Below are positions 36,600 through 50,183 of a stretch of 64,000 nt of DNA, one piece after another. The position numbers and the translations under genes were made by a program. The notes beneath the pieces were generated by a model. The model had not been told where the DNA came from, ran no database searches, and saw nothing but the letters and a program-made list of their open reading frames with translations. The stretch is from Symsagittifera roscoffensis (lineage: Eukaryota; Xenacoelomorpha; Acoela; Convolutidae), in assembly GCF_963678635.1 (NCBI RefSeq), contig NC_087066.1, positions 25,437,736-25,501,735 on the forward strand. The letters run 5' to 3'. How positions within the stretch are numbered: position 1 is the stretch's first letter; each line of letters starts with the position of its first letter.

Positions 36600-39500
36600 A
36601 AAATAATCGGTTGTTCCGCAGGTAGCTCAGTATGTCCCAGTCTCTGTATTGCTTACTTTTTCTTTTGTTTATTTGAGATATTTGATTTTGAGTGCAAATA
36701 AAAACACGCCTGATCTCATTCTCATCAATAGGACAAATTTTTTGATATGCATAGAACCCCCAAAATAACCTCTTTTTGTTTCAAGTGTTTTTTTTGCAAT
36801 TTTCCCAAATGTACAAGACTAATATATTAATTCAGCAGCGACGGGGCTAACATACGAGTTATTCAGCTCATTACGGGCACTGATGTTGATTTAGTTAACA
36901 TCTACAATGTACTGTATTTGGCGTTTTAATGCACCGGAAATTTTTATTGCGAAAAATTTAGTGGGCCTTGAAAGTAACGATTTTTGGATTGAGAGCGCGG
37001 TTTGACAAGAAATGGTTATCCTACAATTCAAAACTATGGATACAACTCCCATCACACTGCGCAAAAAATCTATAGAATAACAAGAATGCTCGTATCAGGT
37101 TACTTAGATTGAATGTTCTTTGAGCATTGTGTTTTGAATGCTTTGAATGTTCAGATTCCTTTGTGTTTGATTAGTTTTCGATTTTCACAAACTGATAGAA
37201 TTCGGAAAAAACGCGTCAATTTTTCAAGAAAAAAAAGTTCGTCTGAAAAGTTTATTCTAGCACACTATGTAAAATACGCAAATACCTATTTAAGTTTAGC
37301 TTCGAGTAAAGTATCAGTTAGAACATATAGCTCGCCTCAATTTTATTTTGAAGGCTCTTTGAGCCGAGCTAAATAGCTGTTCATTCAATAACAGAACGAA
37401 ATAAATCCAACATTGATTACCACACATTAGTCAATTTTCATATACAACCACTATAATGTCAGAAAAATAATAACAAAGAAAATAGCTTTCTAAATATGAG
37501 CTTAGGACGTCAATGCTTTCCATTCTGAAAATATGATTATTGTTTTGTAATTTTATCTTGCCCAAAACTCACCAAACCAAAACAAAAAAATTTTTTAATA
37601 AAAAACCCCAGCATTTGAATTGACACTAGCTTCATGAAAAAACTGCAGATCAAAATGAAATCTTTTTCTGTAGCGTGTTTTTTAAGCATAAAAGTCATTT
37701 TGTTGCGTTTTTGGTAGTCATGTAAAAATGCGAATCATATAAATTTCCTGTTTGGAGACCAGTGAAGCATTTTTCCTGCATGGGAGCCAATTTTGCAAGT
37801 AGATATTTATCCATCTCTCTCATATTACGCAGTAATTATGAGAAAATTTCTGATATAAAACAATTTTTTTTCACTGAAACTTTGCTCAAAAGAGCTGATT
37901 TAATTTTTGCTTTGTTTTTAAAGTATACTGAATAAAACAACTTATACACTTGCGATGATTACACAAAAATAGTGTCCAAGATGTTTTTTGTTAGAATTTA
38001 TTTTTAAGAACATAAGCTCGTTTGCTCGGGTTAATTACTTTTTATGATTCTAAGAAACAAACAAGAACGTTAATTTTATTATTCATATTTGTAAAAACTT
38101 GAATCTTTTCTTATTACAGCTCCATTTAGCGAACTAAATGTCCTCGAGTAAACAACTCACTGCACACGGACATAAATTTTTTTCCATTATTTTGTCGGGC
38201 GCTAACAATGGAAAAAATCGCAAAAAATGGAAGCAATTTTTTTTACAATTTGCTAAATAAACAGAGAAGCTGTTATTGTTCTGATTTTTGGAGAAAATGA
38301 CAGAATATTTGTGCTCGGAGTGTCTTGTTTCTCCGGACCAATTTCTTTATTTCGTAACTTTTTTTAGCATCTGAGCGCTTGCAATGCATTGAAATTGAAA
38401 GGATTATTTACACGTAATTTTTTTTTGCAAAATTATGAGGGTTAGAAAATTGCCAGTTTGACCGAGAGATAGTTAAAACTCGAAATATTTCCTGCTTTTA
38501 ACACGTAATTGACAATTTAATCTGCTCATAAATCATTCCAAATTGAATTGAGGCGAAACATTTTGTAATTGGCGTAGTGTGTATGGGTAAATTGTTGAAA
38601 CAATCCGAACAAAAATTATTCGATATTTCCGAAAAATATTTCAACGACGTTGAATGGCAAACGGAACCGATTCGCCCTGATTCGAGCAGCTCCGTTTGTT
38701 TTTTCTATTTGATGACATAACAGAAGCTACCAAAAAATGTTTATTCAAGTTTTTTGAAACTGCCTCCAAGAGTATGAATCTGAGAAAGTTTGACACAGGA
38801 AAATGAAAAGCGGTATAAAATAATCATAATGAAAAGTAAAAATCTCCATGTCTCACTCAAGCGTAAACAAAGCGCCAATTGCAGAAATGGGCAGCAACAC
38901 TTAAAAAATTTAGGAAACGATTTCTAAAGCTCAAATTTTATGTATTAAATTTTATACATGGTGATTATAATTTATCTGAATCAGAATTTTTGGAACTACC
39001 GATGATTATCTGTACAATTATCATTAGCTTTATTTTTTTCTCAAATTTTTATAAATTAACCTTATTGAACCATGATTGATGAAAAAACCTATTGAACTAT
39101 AGTTGATAAACGAGCAAAACTTTTTGGCAACAAAATTGAGCAATTTCAAAATTAATATTGTAAGAAAATTAAAAGTACGTCCGCATTTACTTCCATAACT
39201 TTAAGTCAGCACTCAAATCAATTGTTTTTATGCTTTGATATGCGCCTGTTATTTGTTTAATAAAGGTTGTTTTGGCTTTATTCTATTTATTGTCTTGCCA
39301 CATTTTTGCACCGAACACACTCAACGATTGATAGGTAGCTAATACCTACTACTAGTTGTTTATTGGTAAAACTTGAAATTTTACTTCCAAAACTTGTAGA
39401 TACTAGTTAGAGTATCATTGAAATTCTTTATTGTTAATAGAGATTTTAAAAACGTCTTTCAAAAAAGATCGCTTCGTTTCCTTTATATGAACAAGAAATC

Positions 39501-40252
39501 AAACCATAGAGAAATTGGGAGATTAAACCATTCTGAAATTGCTTTTGGAGCTCTGACGGAGACTTTTTCTGCTCGAAACACAAGAAATCAGCTCGAAACA
39601 AAATATTCGAAAGACCAGAATTATTTAGCTTAAACGATTTTTTTTGAGATTCTCATGGATTTCACATTCTATTAAAATCTATTTAAATCGAATAATATTG
39701 AGGTAAAAAAATTAATCTTTATTCCATAAGAATCCCTTTTAATCCATTCTAAATGGTTTTCATATCTAAATCGAGATTTTCGAAATAAATCTAAAATTTG
39801 TCAAAGCCGGCAACCAAAAACTGATCAAGCAAAACGTACAATTTTCAATTTTATCAAAAAAACTGTTAGACCCTATTATAAATCTATTATAATCACAACT
39901 TGTTTATTCCGTCTACTGACACAAGGTAGGAATTTTGTCTTCTGGTGTTTTAATTTATTTTGTAATTTACAATGCAGACATCGATGAGCTATAATAATTA
40001 ACAATCAGGACCGGTCGAGTGATAGATCATTTTCCACGTCTTTCAACCGTAAATCAAATTTGAGAAAATTTGCAAAAAATGTTTCTCTGTGTTGAGATAA
40101 ACGGAGAAATTTTGAAAAAAGATCAGATTTTTATATTGTTGAAAGATTTTTTTAATGTTGCAATTCTTTTTTGAGAAAAATTGTGCTCAAATATGCCTAA
40201 TATGTTATCCATTGAGTATGCCCACTTTCTAAGCTTTGGTTCAGATCTTGTC
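36600..40252. other. Upstream flank of GAD, no gene recognised
   Basis: AT-rich, with scattered repeats. A diverged relative of the TGTTCCGAC family runs about 38275-38700 (start 'ttgttctgatttttgg', 'gaatatttgtgctcgg'; end 'cgccctgattcgagcag'). The GAD promoter and 5' non-coding exon should lie here, but no core promoter motif is convincing. Confidence 0.45.
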
Positions 40253-40260
40253 AACACAAC

Positions 40261-40702
40261 CAGGGGCGGATTTAGGGGGGGTCGGGGGGGGGGGCGATCG
40301 GACGCCCCCCTCCCCCTCAGGGATTCGACCCCCTGCCGACCCAAAGGGTCCCCCCTTTGATACTTTTTAAGAAATCCATTTTTGGCCGACCGGCCCTAAA
40401 AGTTTTCTAAAGGCGCCTTTGGCGCCAATATATACTAATTTTGAGGGGGGAGCGCGCGCCGAAAAAAACGCAATTTTTCGGTCAAACTTTTCCAAAAAGT
40501 GCCTAAAAACGCCTTTTTTGACCTGTTTTTCAAAATTTTGCCTGCGGAGCAAAAAATTTGGCCAAAATAGGGACAAAACCGTGCTTTGGGAGAGCTCGAA
40601 AAATTAATTTGGTCGACCTAAAAAGAAAAAAAAGGTCGTCAAAATTTTCGAAAATCCGCCCCCCCCCCCCCCCCCCTCGAGAAAATCCTAGATCCGCCCC
40701 TG
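40261..40702 (+). mobile_element. Complete hAT-type MITE with 8-bp target duplication
   Basis: This 442-bp element begins CAGGGGCGGATTTAGGGG and ends CTAGATCCGCCCCTG, giving inverted termini of about 16 bp. It is flanked by a perfect 8-bp direct repeat, AACACAAC, at 40253-40260 and 40703-40710. Eight-base duplications and CAGGGGCGG-type ends are known for hAT transposons. It has no transposase, so it is non-autonomous. Confidence 0.9.
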
Positions 40703-40710
40703 AACACAAC

Positions 40711-43700
40711 ATGAATATAGACCACATTATTTAACAAAACCCTCTACTTTTTAGTTTTTTTATTCTGTTCGGAACTTTTTGTGCTGTTCGCAATTCTTTG
40801 ACAAAAAGCCGGCTAGTCTTCTTCATGTTCTCAAAATATCATTTAGTTTGAAAAGTTCATTTGCTTATTACTAACTATGTTTGAAAATTTTGGTTGTTGC
40901 TATTATTGATGATCGAATCATGACTTGGAATTTTATTTGCTTAAAAAAAGTTCTTTTGGTAATATTAGGTTTGATAAAGAAAATTTTTGCTATCATCGAT
41001 GATCGAATCATGACTTAAAGTTTTTAAAAAATAAGAGATGGTCTGGTTCAAACGACAAAAAGCGTCATAGTATCAGAGGGAGGTCACATACATGTCGACC
41101 ATAAAAAAGACAAAAATTTTTTAGATAGAAAACCATCTGCTTGATAGCCAAAAAAGTTAGAGATTATCATTCAAACTTATAAAAGTGATCTGTTTGTAAT
41201 TTTCTTCTTGTTCTCCATTAACTCGCACTTTGTTAATTTAAAATAAATTAATTTTTAGTAGAAAGTTTTAAATAATTAGATGATAAGAAAATTTGGGTGA
41301 TATATTTGAGTGATAAACAGATGTTCAAACTTTTAACATGATAATAGTTCTAGTAATCATTCATAGAGTTTGAAATATTTATTTCCGAATAGACAAAAAA
41401 GTACTTACCTTCTGGTATGAAATTGTGAAATAAATGAACAATCAATTGAAGTACTGGTATACTTATCCCGTTTCTTTTATTCAACGCTGTACTAACTTGG
41501 ATGAATCTGGTAAACCAATCATATCAAATGAAATGAAATGCTATGTATACATAACTAAGACAATTTCAACATTTGCCCTATTTTGTAACAAGCTGATTGA
41601 AAATTTTATTTAATAAGGAATCTCACCGGAATACTTTCTTCAATCTGCTAAATTTTGTTAGCAAATGGTTACAATTACTGCAACTAACATTTTTGGAGTC
41701 TAATGTCTGTTGATCTATTTTCTTGAGTTCATTTAAGTACCTTTTAGTACATTTCTTGGGTTCATTTTAGTCTTGGGTTCATTTTTCAACTTGTGAGACC
41801 AAAAGAGATTTGTGAATTTGAGAGGGATACAGCCTTTATGCTAATAGAAAGCGTTCAAATATGAAAATATACAGCAGGCTCACAGAAATTTTTAAAGCGG
41901 AGTAAGGTTCCGATAATGAAGCTAAAAGAGCCAGCGATTTTAGTGTTTTTGCAATTGAAAAGAAAATCGGAACATATTTCGAATAACTGCAGAACTTTCA
42001 TAGCGTCAGATTGACCCAAACTGACCTTTTGGGATCTTTCTGAGCTCTAAAAAGATTTTATATGGTGCCGTCTGACGATTGGTTATTCCGTAGAAAAATA
42101 GCTGCCAAGTTTCACCGAAAATTTCAAACAGATTAAATGGTTACAAACGAAAAAAATTGATTACAGTTAAGATGGAATATTTGGGCTTTTCCAATAATAG
42201 CTCCCAAGAGTCTGATAATTGTAATTTTGAGGGTCAATTTTGTTCTGGGTAACTATAATAGGAAAAAAGCAAACAAATTTCTCATGACAAGACACGATCA
42301 AAATGCTTATGGTCAGTTGAGAGATAACTTGCTTATTGCCTTTGATGGTTAAAGACTTAGAATGGAAACTTTCTTCTAATGAAGAATCAAGATGAAAAAA
42401 AATCAACTCGATACCATGAACTAAATCTCGCAAGCTTTGAATAATAACGAAAACTAAAGTATTTTGGTTAAATATCGCCAGTGGGCGCTCATGGAAAGCA
42501 AGTAATTATTTAGACAAAAAAAATGGAACAAAAGTTTTTTTTCCAAATCATTACTAGGTTACCAAAATTTTGATTTGATGGTAATTGATACCTAGTTTGA
42601 ATTTGACTTGCGTTATTTGATTTCTATCTTCTCTGGAACTTTTGTGATTCTGGAAGCTCGGAAAATTTTGGGATCAATGTTCCTGTGAAATCTTATTCAG
42701 GCCTTCTCTGTTTATAGAGTTTCAAAATTTTACTAGTTAAGTTTTTTATTTTGTTATAATTTAGTTTTTCAGATTTTTCAAACCACTTGCAACTTTTAAT
42801 TATAAACATTTTTTATTAAACAATCAACATATACTTTACTGGCGAAGCTTAGTTTATTTGAACTCCAGTCTGAGATATTGCCGAGTTTTTTTTTATTGAT
42901 TTAATGCATTGCTGTATCGTTAAAAATCTCACAAAAAAATGGTTGGGCTCTGGTATGCTTTTTATTGCAATATCAGGTATCATTTCAATTTATCAAATTT
43001 TGTTGAGTAAAATATCCTAAGACTATTCATTGTTAATTTTTTACGTAATTTCTTTTGAAAGTTGATATATTTTGTAGTTTTACAACAATGTAAGCTGTTA
43101 ATAATTTTTGGAACCAAAAAATACAAAGGAAGTGTAGCTGGCAGCTTTTTTTCTAAATAATCTCAATTTGATATTTACCCTTGCGATAAACAAGGGTACT
43201 GCAACAGGGTTTTTCCCAATCATAATATTGTTGATAAAATGATAAAATGATTAACTTTATAACCGCTGAATTAATAGCATGGATGGAGTGTATTAACTGC
43301 ATAAGTACCTTGGGTGAACGCTAAGAGTTGCCAAGTATTCTTTATAAGTGCTGCAAGCTTGAGTAGATTTGTTTCTGTCGGCTTATTATCAGTATGTTTT
43401 TTTTCTATTAGCTTTTGTTGGTAATAAATGAGAACGGTTGAACTCTAACGACAAGTTTTTGAAAACTTTAAATTACCCTTTTAGGCACTCCGTTACAAAT
43501 TTTGCAATGTATACGTGAAAAAATTTCATTTTTTTCATTTAACAAAAATCATTTTTCGTTTTTTTTTGGTTTGTTTTTTAACATTGGTAGCAATCTTTGA
43601 TAATATGGTTATAGTTTTTAAAAGTTTTTTTTTCAATTTGTAGATTTATCTTTTATAAGTTTTCATTTTTCAATTTGTCCGCTCATCTGAAAGTAGTGAT

Positions 43701-45488
43701 AGTCATTCAGTTTTGTATCGCAAGAGGTGCGAAACTCTGCTTCGCCTTCTCTTTATTTTGCTGTTATGATCACTCGCAAAAAATGGGAAATAATTCCAAT
43801 GGCGTAGGCTTGATTTTTGATGCAATTATAGGTTACTACTACAGTAACGTTTTTGACGCACAGTCAACTAAATCAGTGCAACTCATAAGCAATGCGTATA
43901 TCGTTACCCAGGCAAAGATCAGAAGCGGCACATTTTCAGCATCATTTGAAATATTCTGTTTCAAACAAAAACTGCAAGCAAAAATTGATAAAAAAATTTT
44001 TAATATCTGAAACAGTTTTCTCAATGTTCGATTGTCTTTTCAATAGTCACTACGAAACTTTGAAAACTTTGTCGGAGTTTTCTGGTTGGTTTTGCAGGTT
44101 TCCAAGGATATCTTAGTAATTTGCGTCTTCTGGCATTCCTTATACAATTAACTCTGGTAACGTCTCGCACACTTCCTTCATGCGATTAGTTGCTCTCAAT
44201 TATAATGGCGACACAAACAACTATCTACAGCTCTAATTTTTTTTGTGTTTAACTCTTGAGATTGAAAAATTTTGTTATTTGCTTTCTGTTCTCGTCCCGG
44301 TCTGATTTTTGGGTGCAAACTAGAACTACATCTGTTTTAAAAACGCAATTGACAAAAACAGTTGACAAAAAAATGAAAGCTTATACAAAAAAAATTGGCT
44401 CACATGAAGAAGTATCACATGAAGAAAGACTGCAGTTCAAACTTAACGTACACCACTTGGAACAGAAAACAAAAAAGCAGCGTTGTTATTCACCGCCAGC
44501 AAAACCTGAATAAATCTGAGAGAATTTCGTTCATTATGCCAACTAACATCAGAAACACTTCACAAACTCACTACTACTATAAAACTAAACCACACAAGGC
44601 AATAAAGCTCCAAAAGGTATCCAAGGTATAAGAGCCGAAATCGGAAAGAAGTTGCCTCGGCGACATCCATTTAACTATAGTCCCTATTTGCAGCTTCTAG
44701 CCAATTTTTTTTGCAAATTTTTACAGCGGAAATTTATGCTGGCATCAAAAGCACTTTCAATTTTTGGTATCCTGTCTCATCGCAAGTTTCAGGTCTGAGA
44801 ATCATTTGGGGAGCCAGCCAGTCTAGTTTTACCCAAATACAATATGAATGAAGCAAATAAACTAATAATTGACCAAAAAAAGATGCTGTCAACCGGAAAC
44901 TTACCCTTGGAACCCTAGCCCCAGCACAAAAACACGCATGCCAAGAAATAAAGGCAGCATTTTAGAGAATTCTTTGATTTTCAAAGCTTAGAAACATTTT
45001 GGTTTGACAACAGAAACCAAACTCGTTTAGTTTTCTGCCTGCGTCATCTTCCATACAGACCACCTTATTGGCCTCACCGCTCCGGTAATCTTTCGTTTTC
45101 AAATCCTGCAGAAAATTATTTGAAGTTAACTGCTATAACGAGGCGACCACAAGTTAACGGTTCAGATAAAATACAAAAGATCTTTGAAGCCAATTGCATA
45201 GCAGAAACATTTTTATCTCATCTTATCTCTATGTTGAGAACACTCACCACCTAGGCTAATTCAACACCTCTTATGACGGAACACATGGAATCCCTTCTCT
45301 ACGACTTTATGGTTAAATGGGCCAAGTTTGATCCTTAAGCTTGATCTACAATTGTGAACTTTGCCGACCATCTCTCAATAGCAGCGCATATTGTTTTGCC
45401 ACCGTAATTATATGCAATGCCATATACGAAGCCAAATTTGCTCACAATGAGATGGCCATAGAAACATTTGAAGTTTAAAATCTGGAAG
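40711..45488. other. Gene-free AT-rich region
   Basis: No exon with recognisable homology was seen. A SINE-tail-like piece lies at 43690-43760 and the ACCCTTGC hairpin at 43176. ORFs at 43675-44010 and 44256-44631 have repeat-like or low-complexity content and no domain. Confidence 0.4.
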
Positions 45489-45848
45489 CAGGGGCGGATC
45501 TAGGATTTTCTCGAGGGGAGGGGCCGATTTTTAAAAAAATTTCGAATTTCTTTTAGGTCGACCAAATGGATTTCCGATCTCCCAAAGCACTAAAAAGACC
45601 TTGTTTTGGCCAAATTTTCTGCACCGCAGCCAAAAATGTGAAAAAACTGGCCAAAAAAGCGTTTTCAGGCACTTTTTGGAAAATTTTTACCAAAAAACCA
45701 CGTTTTTTCGGCGCGCGCTCTCCCTTCAGTATTAGTTTATATCGGCGCCAGGGCGCCTTTAGAAAAATTTTAGGTTCCGTCACCAAAAATTAATATTTCA
45801 AAATAGTACAAAGGCGTGACTCTTTGGGTCGGCAGGGGGGTCGAATCC
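45489..45848 (-). mobile_element. hAT-type MITE, one end lost
   Basis: It starts CAGGGGCGGATCTAGGATTT and runs through the family's internal words in reverse order relative to the 40261 copy ('ggtcgaccaaa', 'cggcgcgcgctctcccttcag', 'gggtcggcaggggggtcgaatcc'). It stops before the second terminal repeat. Confidence 0.75.
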
Positions 45849-46244
45849 ATGAAGCACCCGTCGTTTTACTCAAAAAGAAATGACACAAGGTCACGTGTCC
45901 TTTCAAGTTAGAACACTATAGCCTTGATCCGGATTCTGAAAATTTTCAATAAAAATTTTATTTCAAAAACGAGAAAATCTTGACTGTTTTTTTTCGTTTT
46001 TACTTGATTTTGAGCGGAAAAGTAACCCATTGGACCGATTAATACACCAGTTTTCTAGCCTATCAAGTTTTCCTCTAAGTTTTTTTCTCAAAAGACTAAT
46101 TTCACAGCGACTTAAGACCGAAGTTATTATAATTTCTTAGAAACCTCTGAAAAAAACTTTTGAATTTTTTCTTAAGCCAATGATTTCATATTTTTGCTTG
46201 GTATTCTGATTTGTTTTTATCACCGTGGTCGTAATACTCTATGA

Positions 46245-46365
46245 TATCGTGTCAGGACATTTGTCCCAGACATTTATGTCCCGGCAAAAACAGTCCAAAA
46301 AGCAAAAAGTGTCCAAGACATTTGGTTCCCAGACAAAATTGTCCCAAAACTGTCCGGGCTATTGC
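46245..46365. repeat. Short irregular repeat of 'gacatttgtccc'
   Basis: The word recurs four to five times with variation ('gacatttgtcccagacattta', 'tgtccaagacatttgg', 'agacaaaattgtccc'). It looks like a degenerate tandem repeat; no coding function is supported. Confidence 0.5.
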
Positions 46366-47289
46366 CACACTAGTTAATGACCGGATTAATTTGATAAACT
46401 CTCAAAAGGAAGGATTAAATCGATAAATCGATAAGGCCACGCAACTGAGCAATTAGACCAGAAATTACTTTGCGCAGCATATTAGAGACAAAATTAACTC
46501 AGGACTCAAATCATTTACACATACCTGTTTGAAACTCATTTACACATACCTGTAGCGATTCTTTGAAAAAATATTAAAAATTCAAATCATTTTGCAAAAA
46601 TTAATGTTTGATTCTCCTTAAAACTGAAAAACAACAGTCGCAGACACCTCAGCAGTTTCAAAAACTCCAAATATTAAAAAAAAAATGGGAAAATGATAAT
46701 AAAACTCACCTTAAAAATACGGCCAGCTTGTATGACCTAAGGATGACGAGAAGAATTTATAAACTGACGTAGGATCAAATTGACAGTAAAAAAACTCACT
46801 TTTTCATCTATTTAAGGACACAAATTGTATTTCAAATTTCAAGACTTTCATTTTTTTGTCTTCTGACGGGTTTGTTTGAGACCAGTCAACCAATTTTTGT
46901 TCAATTTTTTTTACTCTTTTCAATCAGACTTTTTTGTTGTTTCGGCATTTATTCACACCTGTCTCTAGCTCAGAATTATTGATTCAATTCAGCCTCGGGA
47001 TATGTTTTGTGTTATTTGTCCATAAAGAGAAGTGTCCTCTAAAATCAACACCAAATCACTGGCTATTCCGTCCCTGCTGAAAAATATCTGAGCCAGATGC
47101 GTTACTGTGTAAATGGCAGATATTGTTGCAATTCACGTTTTTTGTTTGGTCCGAAAACACTTCAGGCAGTTCTGACATTTTGATATTTCTCTTTTTTTTC
47201 AATGAAAATTGGACAACTTGCGCTAAGATTAGGCATTTAAGAGCTTATACAGTTGGAGAAAAGCAAGGATGCAAAAACGATCTAAAACA

Positions 47290-47975
47290 AATGGCGCGGA
47301 TCTAAGGTTTTCTTGTGGGGCGGATTTACGAAGCTTTGAAATTTTTGGCGACTTTTTTTGGGTCGAGCAAATTGATTTTTCGAACTTTCTCAAACACTAA
47401 AAAAGATCTTGTTTTGAATAATTTTTCTGCGATGCAGGCAACTTTTGGAAACAAAAGGCTAAAAAATGACGTTTTTTCGGCGCGCGCTCGCTCCTCAAAT
47501 CTAGTATATATTATTTAGTATATATTACTAGTCACCTAAAAAAGGATTTCGCACAAAATTACAAAAGGGGACGTTTTAAGTGGTCAGAGTGTCAAATCGC
47601 ACAGAGGAAGGTGGACAGTACCTTGCCGAAGGGGGAGGGGGCGGTCGCCCTCTTTTCAATTCAGTTTGCCAATTTTTTTCCCAAGGGTCCCCCTATTGGT
47701 ATAATTTTACGAGATCCATTTTTGGCTCACCGACATCAAAGTTTTTCTAAGGCGTCAATATAATTAAAATTGAGGGAGGAGCGCAAAAAATGCGCAAAAA
47801 GTCGTTTTTAGCCTGTTTTATCAAAAAAAAATAAAAAAATAGGGTCCTCATAGTATTTTCAGAAAGCTCGGAAAAAAATTGGTCGACCTAAATGAAAAAT
47901 TGACAAAATTTTCAATTTTTCTTTCAAAAAACCGGCGCCCCTCCCCTAGAAAAAGTTCTGCGCACGCCACTGAAA
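47290..47975. mobile_element. Two decayed hAT-type MITE relatives
   Basis: The first (about 47290-47530) starts 'ggcgcggatctaaggttttc' and contains 'tttcggcgcgcgctcgctcctc'. The second (about 47600-47975) lies the other way round, with 'cccctattggtat', 'atccatttttggctcaccg' and the worn end 'gaaaaagttctgcgcacgccactg'. Both are highly diverged from the 40261 and 61402 copies. Confidence 0.55.
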
Positions 47976-49002
47976 GTGGAGAAGGGCGTCCTGCCCCCAC
48001 TCCATCATAGCAACCAAGTTTGTAGTGTTTTTTTAAACAACAAACCTGGCATATTTTTCATTTTGGTCCTTTTCCATTACAAAAGTTAGAAGGAATATTA
48101 TGCAATTTTCTCGTAATATTCGGATGTTTATCTCGATAGCCTTTTTCTTCTAGTAACTTTTGCTTAATATTTTCTAGTTATAGAGAATATCATGAGCCGT
48201 TATCTCTGTTTATCAAATTGAATTTAAGAAACGTCCTTGCATAACCTATCTGAATAATCGGTATAAAATGCAATTTCAGTTTCGATACTGTAGCTTAGAT
48301 ACGGCATTTGACAATCGAACATAACTATTGCGCTAAATTAGAGATCATGAGGTCTTATCGCTTATTTGTTATGAGTTTTTGATGACAAAGTTTCTGATTT
48401 TTCGATGTCGATGCGATATTAATTTCCATCATTCTATTATGTTTCAGTGATTTAAAGAATACAATGGGATTGATTGGGGTTTGGTAATCTCAAACAGTAC
48501 TTTCTGACCGACAAACCGCCTGTTTGTCCGTTATATATTTTTCGCCTGAAAGGTTCGTGCTACTCTTTAATCTAAAATTGTATCATATCATAGTCTAAAT
48601 CTTATTGTTATGAACTTTGAAGAGTATGACGGAATGTTTAAATTTGATGTTGTTTTTTTTCGACTTTTTAACTAAGCGCTTATGACGGAAACTTTTTATA
48701 CCATACGAGTATTGTTGTACCGAGCTCAAATGTATAAAAAAACGTTCTAGTTAAAAAAGCCAAATTTTTCACTGTTTTTTCAAAGATAGGCGCGCAATTT
48801 GGCGCTCGCAATCCAGAGGCAAGTCCGTGAACCTGTTAAAGTTTTGTCCGAACGTTCAAAGAAAACGAAAGAACGAAAGAAGAACAAAGAGAGCGTTCTT
48901 GTTGCAGAATACGCTTACAGTTCACAAAATACAGAATTTGGCCTCGTAATGGAGTACTGATTTAAATTAACGTTTCAACACAAACAATATTGGAATTCTT
49001 TG

Positions 49003-49404
49003 CGTGCGTTTTTTTCTCAAATTAGTTTAGATTAGACAAAAATCTTTGGCACAAGTTCGATTGGATTTTTTGTTAGAAACATTATGATGCAAAAACTGAA
49101 CACAAATGGGCCATTTTTGGTTCCTTTGAGTCAAGAAAGAGTTACGCTAAGACTATCGAGTCAATTGTTAAGCAAATTCATAATTCACGGAATCCGCTCA
49201 TATTCACAAAATACAGTGTTTGGCCTTGTATTACACCTGGGATAAATGTTCGCAAAAAAAATTAGGTTTTGACAATTGCTAACTTGGTCAATTTAGGATA
49301 ATTAACAAGTAATTTATTGAGTTGTTATAAATAGCGTAGGCGGCAAGTTAATTTGTTTTAATTTGAATTGAGGCATATTTTTTGGTCCTATAAAAATACA
49401 AGAC
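49003..49404 (+). repeat. Left direct repeat flanking the Polinton-like block (part 1)
   Basis: The sequence from 'ttgcgtgcgtttttttctcaaattag' to 'tacaagac' matches 56202-56606 in the same orientation with few changes. It is continued after the insertion at 49405-49926 by 49934-49983. Internally it resembles the TGTTCCGAC family ('ataaatagcgtaggcggcaagttaattt'). Confidence 0.8.
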
Positions 49405-49926
49405 TGCTCGTAACAGGGCGAAGCCCTGAACGTTCCGACCGCCTTTTAAGGTTTATGGAGCAGTAATAACATTTAAAAATTCAATGAAATAAAAAAAATG
49501 AACTTTTTTTTTCTAAAATTTGAAATTTTTTATGAAAATCATCCCCCCACACGCCATATAAAGTACAAAAGGATAGATTTCGCTCCTTATAACAAACCAA
49601 TTATGGCAAATATGCTTCTTTTAACCAATTTGGAACGATTTCTAAGACGGATAAACTCTCCGCTTACGCGTTAATAGCGCGAAATATCGCGCGTTAATTG
49701 TCCCAAGTTGGCCAAAATTGCAATCTTTAAACCCCCGTAACTTTACAAAAAATGATCACAGGTGAAATATCTTTTCAAATTTAAGCTCAGGAAAACAATA
49801 CCTTTCGAATGATATGAAAAAATTCCGTCAAAAATGGCTAGTTAAAAAGTCGAAATTTGTCTGAAGAAAAAAAAAACCCACCCCGAGCACAAATATTCCG
49901 TTACTTTCGTATCGAAAGTCGGAACA
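49405..49926 (-). mobile_element. TGTTCCGAC-family element inserted in the left direct repeat
   Basis: This is 522 bp. On the minus strand it starts TGTTCCGACTTTCGATACGA and ends CCCTGTTACGAGCA. It is flanked by ACAAGAC at 49398-49404 and 49927-49933, while the right direct repeat has one ACAAGAC (56600-56606) and no insertion: a filled/empty pair. The caution is that other copies of the family also have GTCTTGT next to GAGCA, so part of the apparent duplication may belong to the element. Confidence 0.75.
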
Positions 49927-49983
49927 ACAAGACAATAAACACATCGGTTTGTACGAAGCATTTGGGATATAACGGCTAAGTGG

Positions 49984-50183
49984 NNNNNNNNNNNNNNNNN
50001 NNNNNNNNNNNNNNNNNNNNNNNNNNNNNNNNNNNNNNNNNNNNNNNNNNNNNNNNNNNNNNNNNNNNNNNNNNNNNNNNNNNNNNNNNNNNNNNNNNNN
50101 NNNNNNNNNNNNNNNNNNNNNNNNNNNNNNNNNNNNNNNNNNNNNNNNNNNNNNNNNNNNNNNNNNNNNNNNNNNNNNNNNNN
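49984..50183. other. Assembly gap of 200 N
   Basis: An exactly 200-base run of N. The size is probably a placeholder, so any amount of sequence may be missing. It lies at the 3' edge of the - strand ORF block and truncates a gene. Confidence 0.95.
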
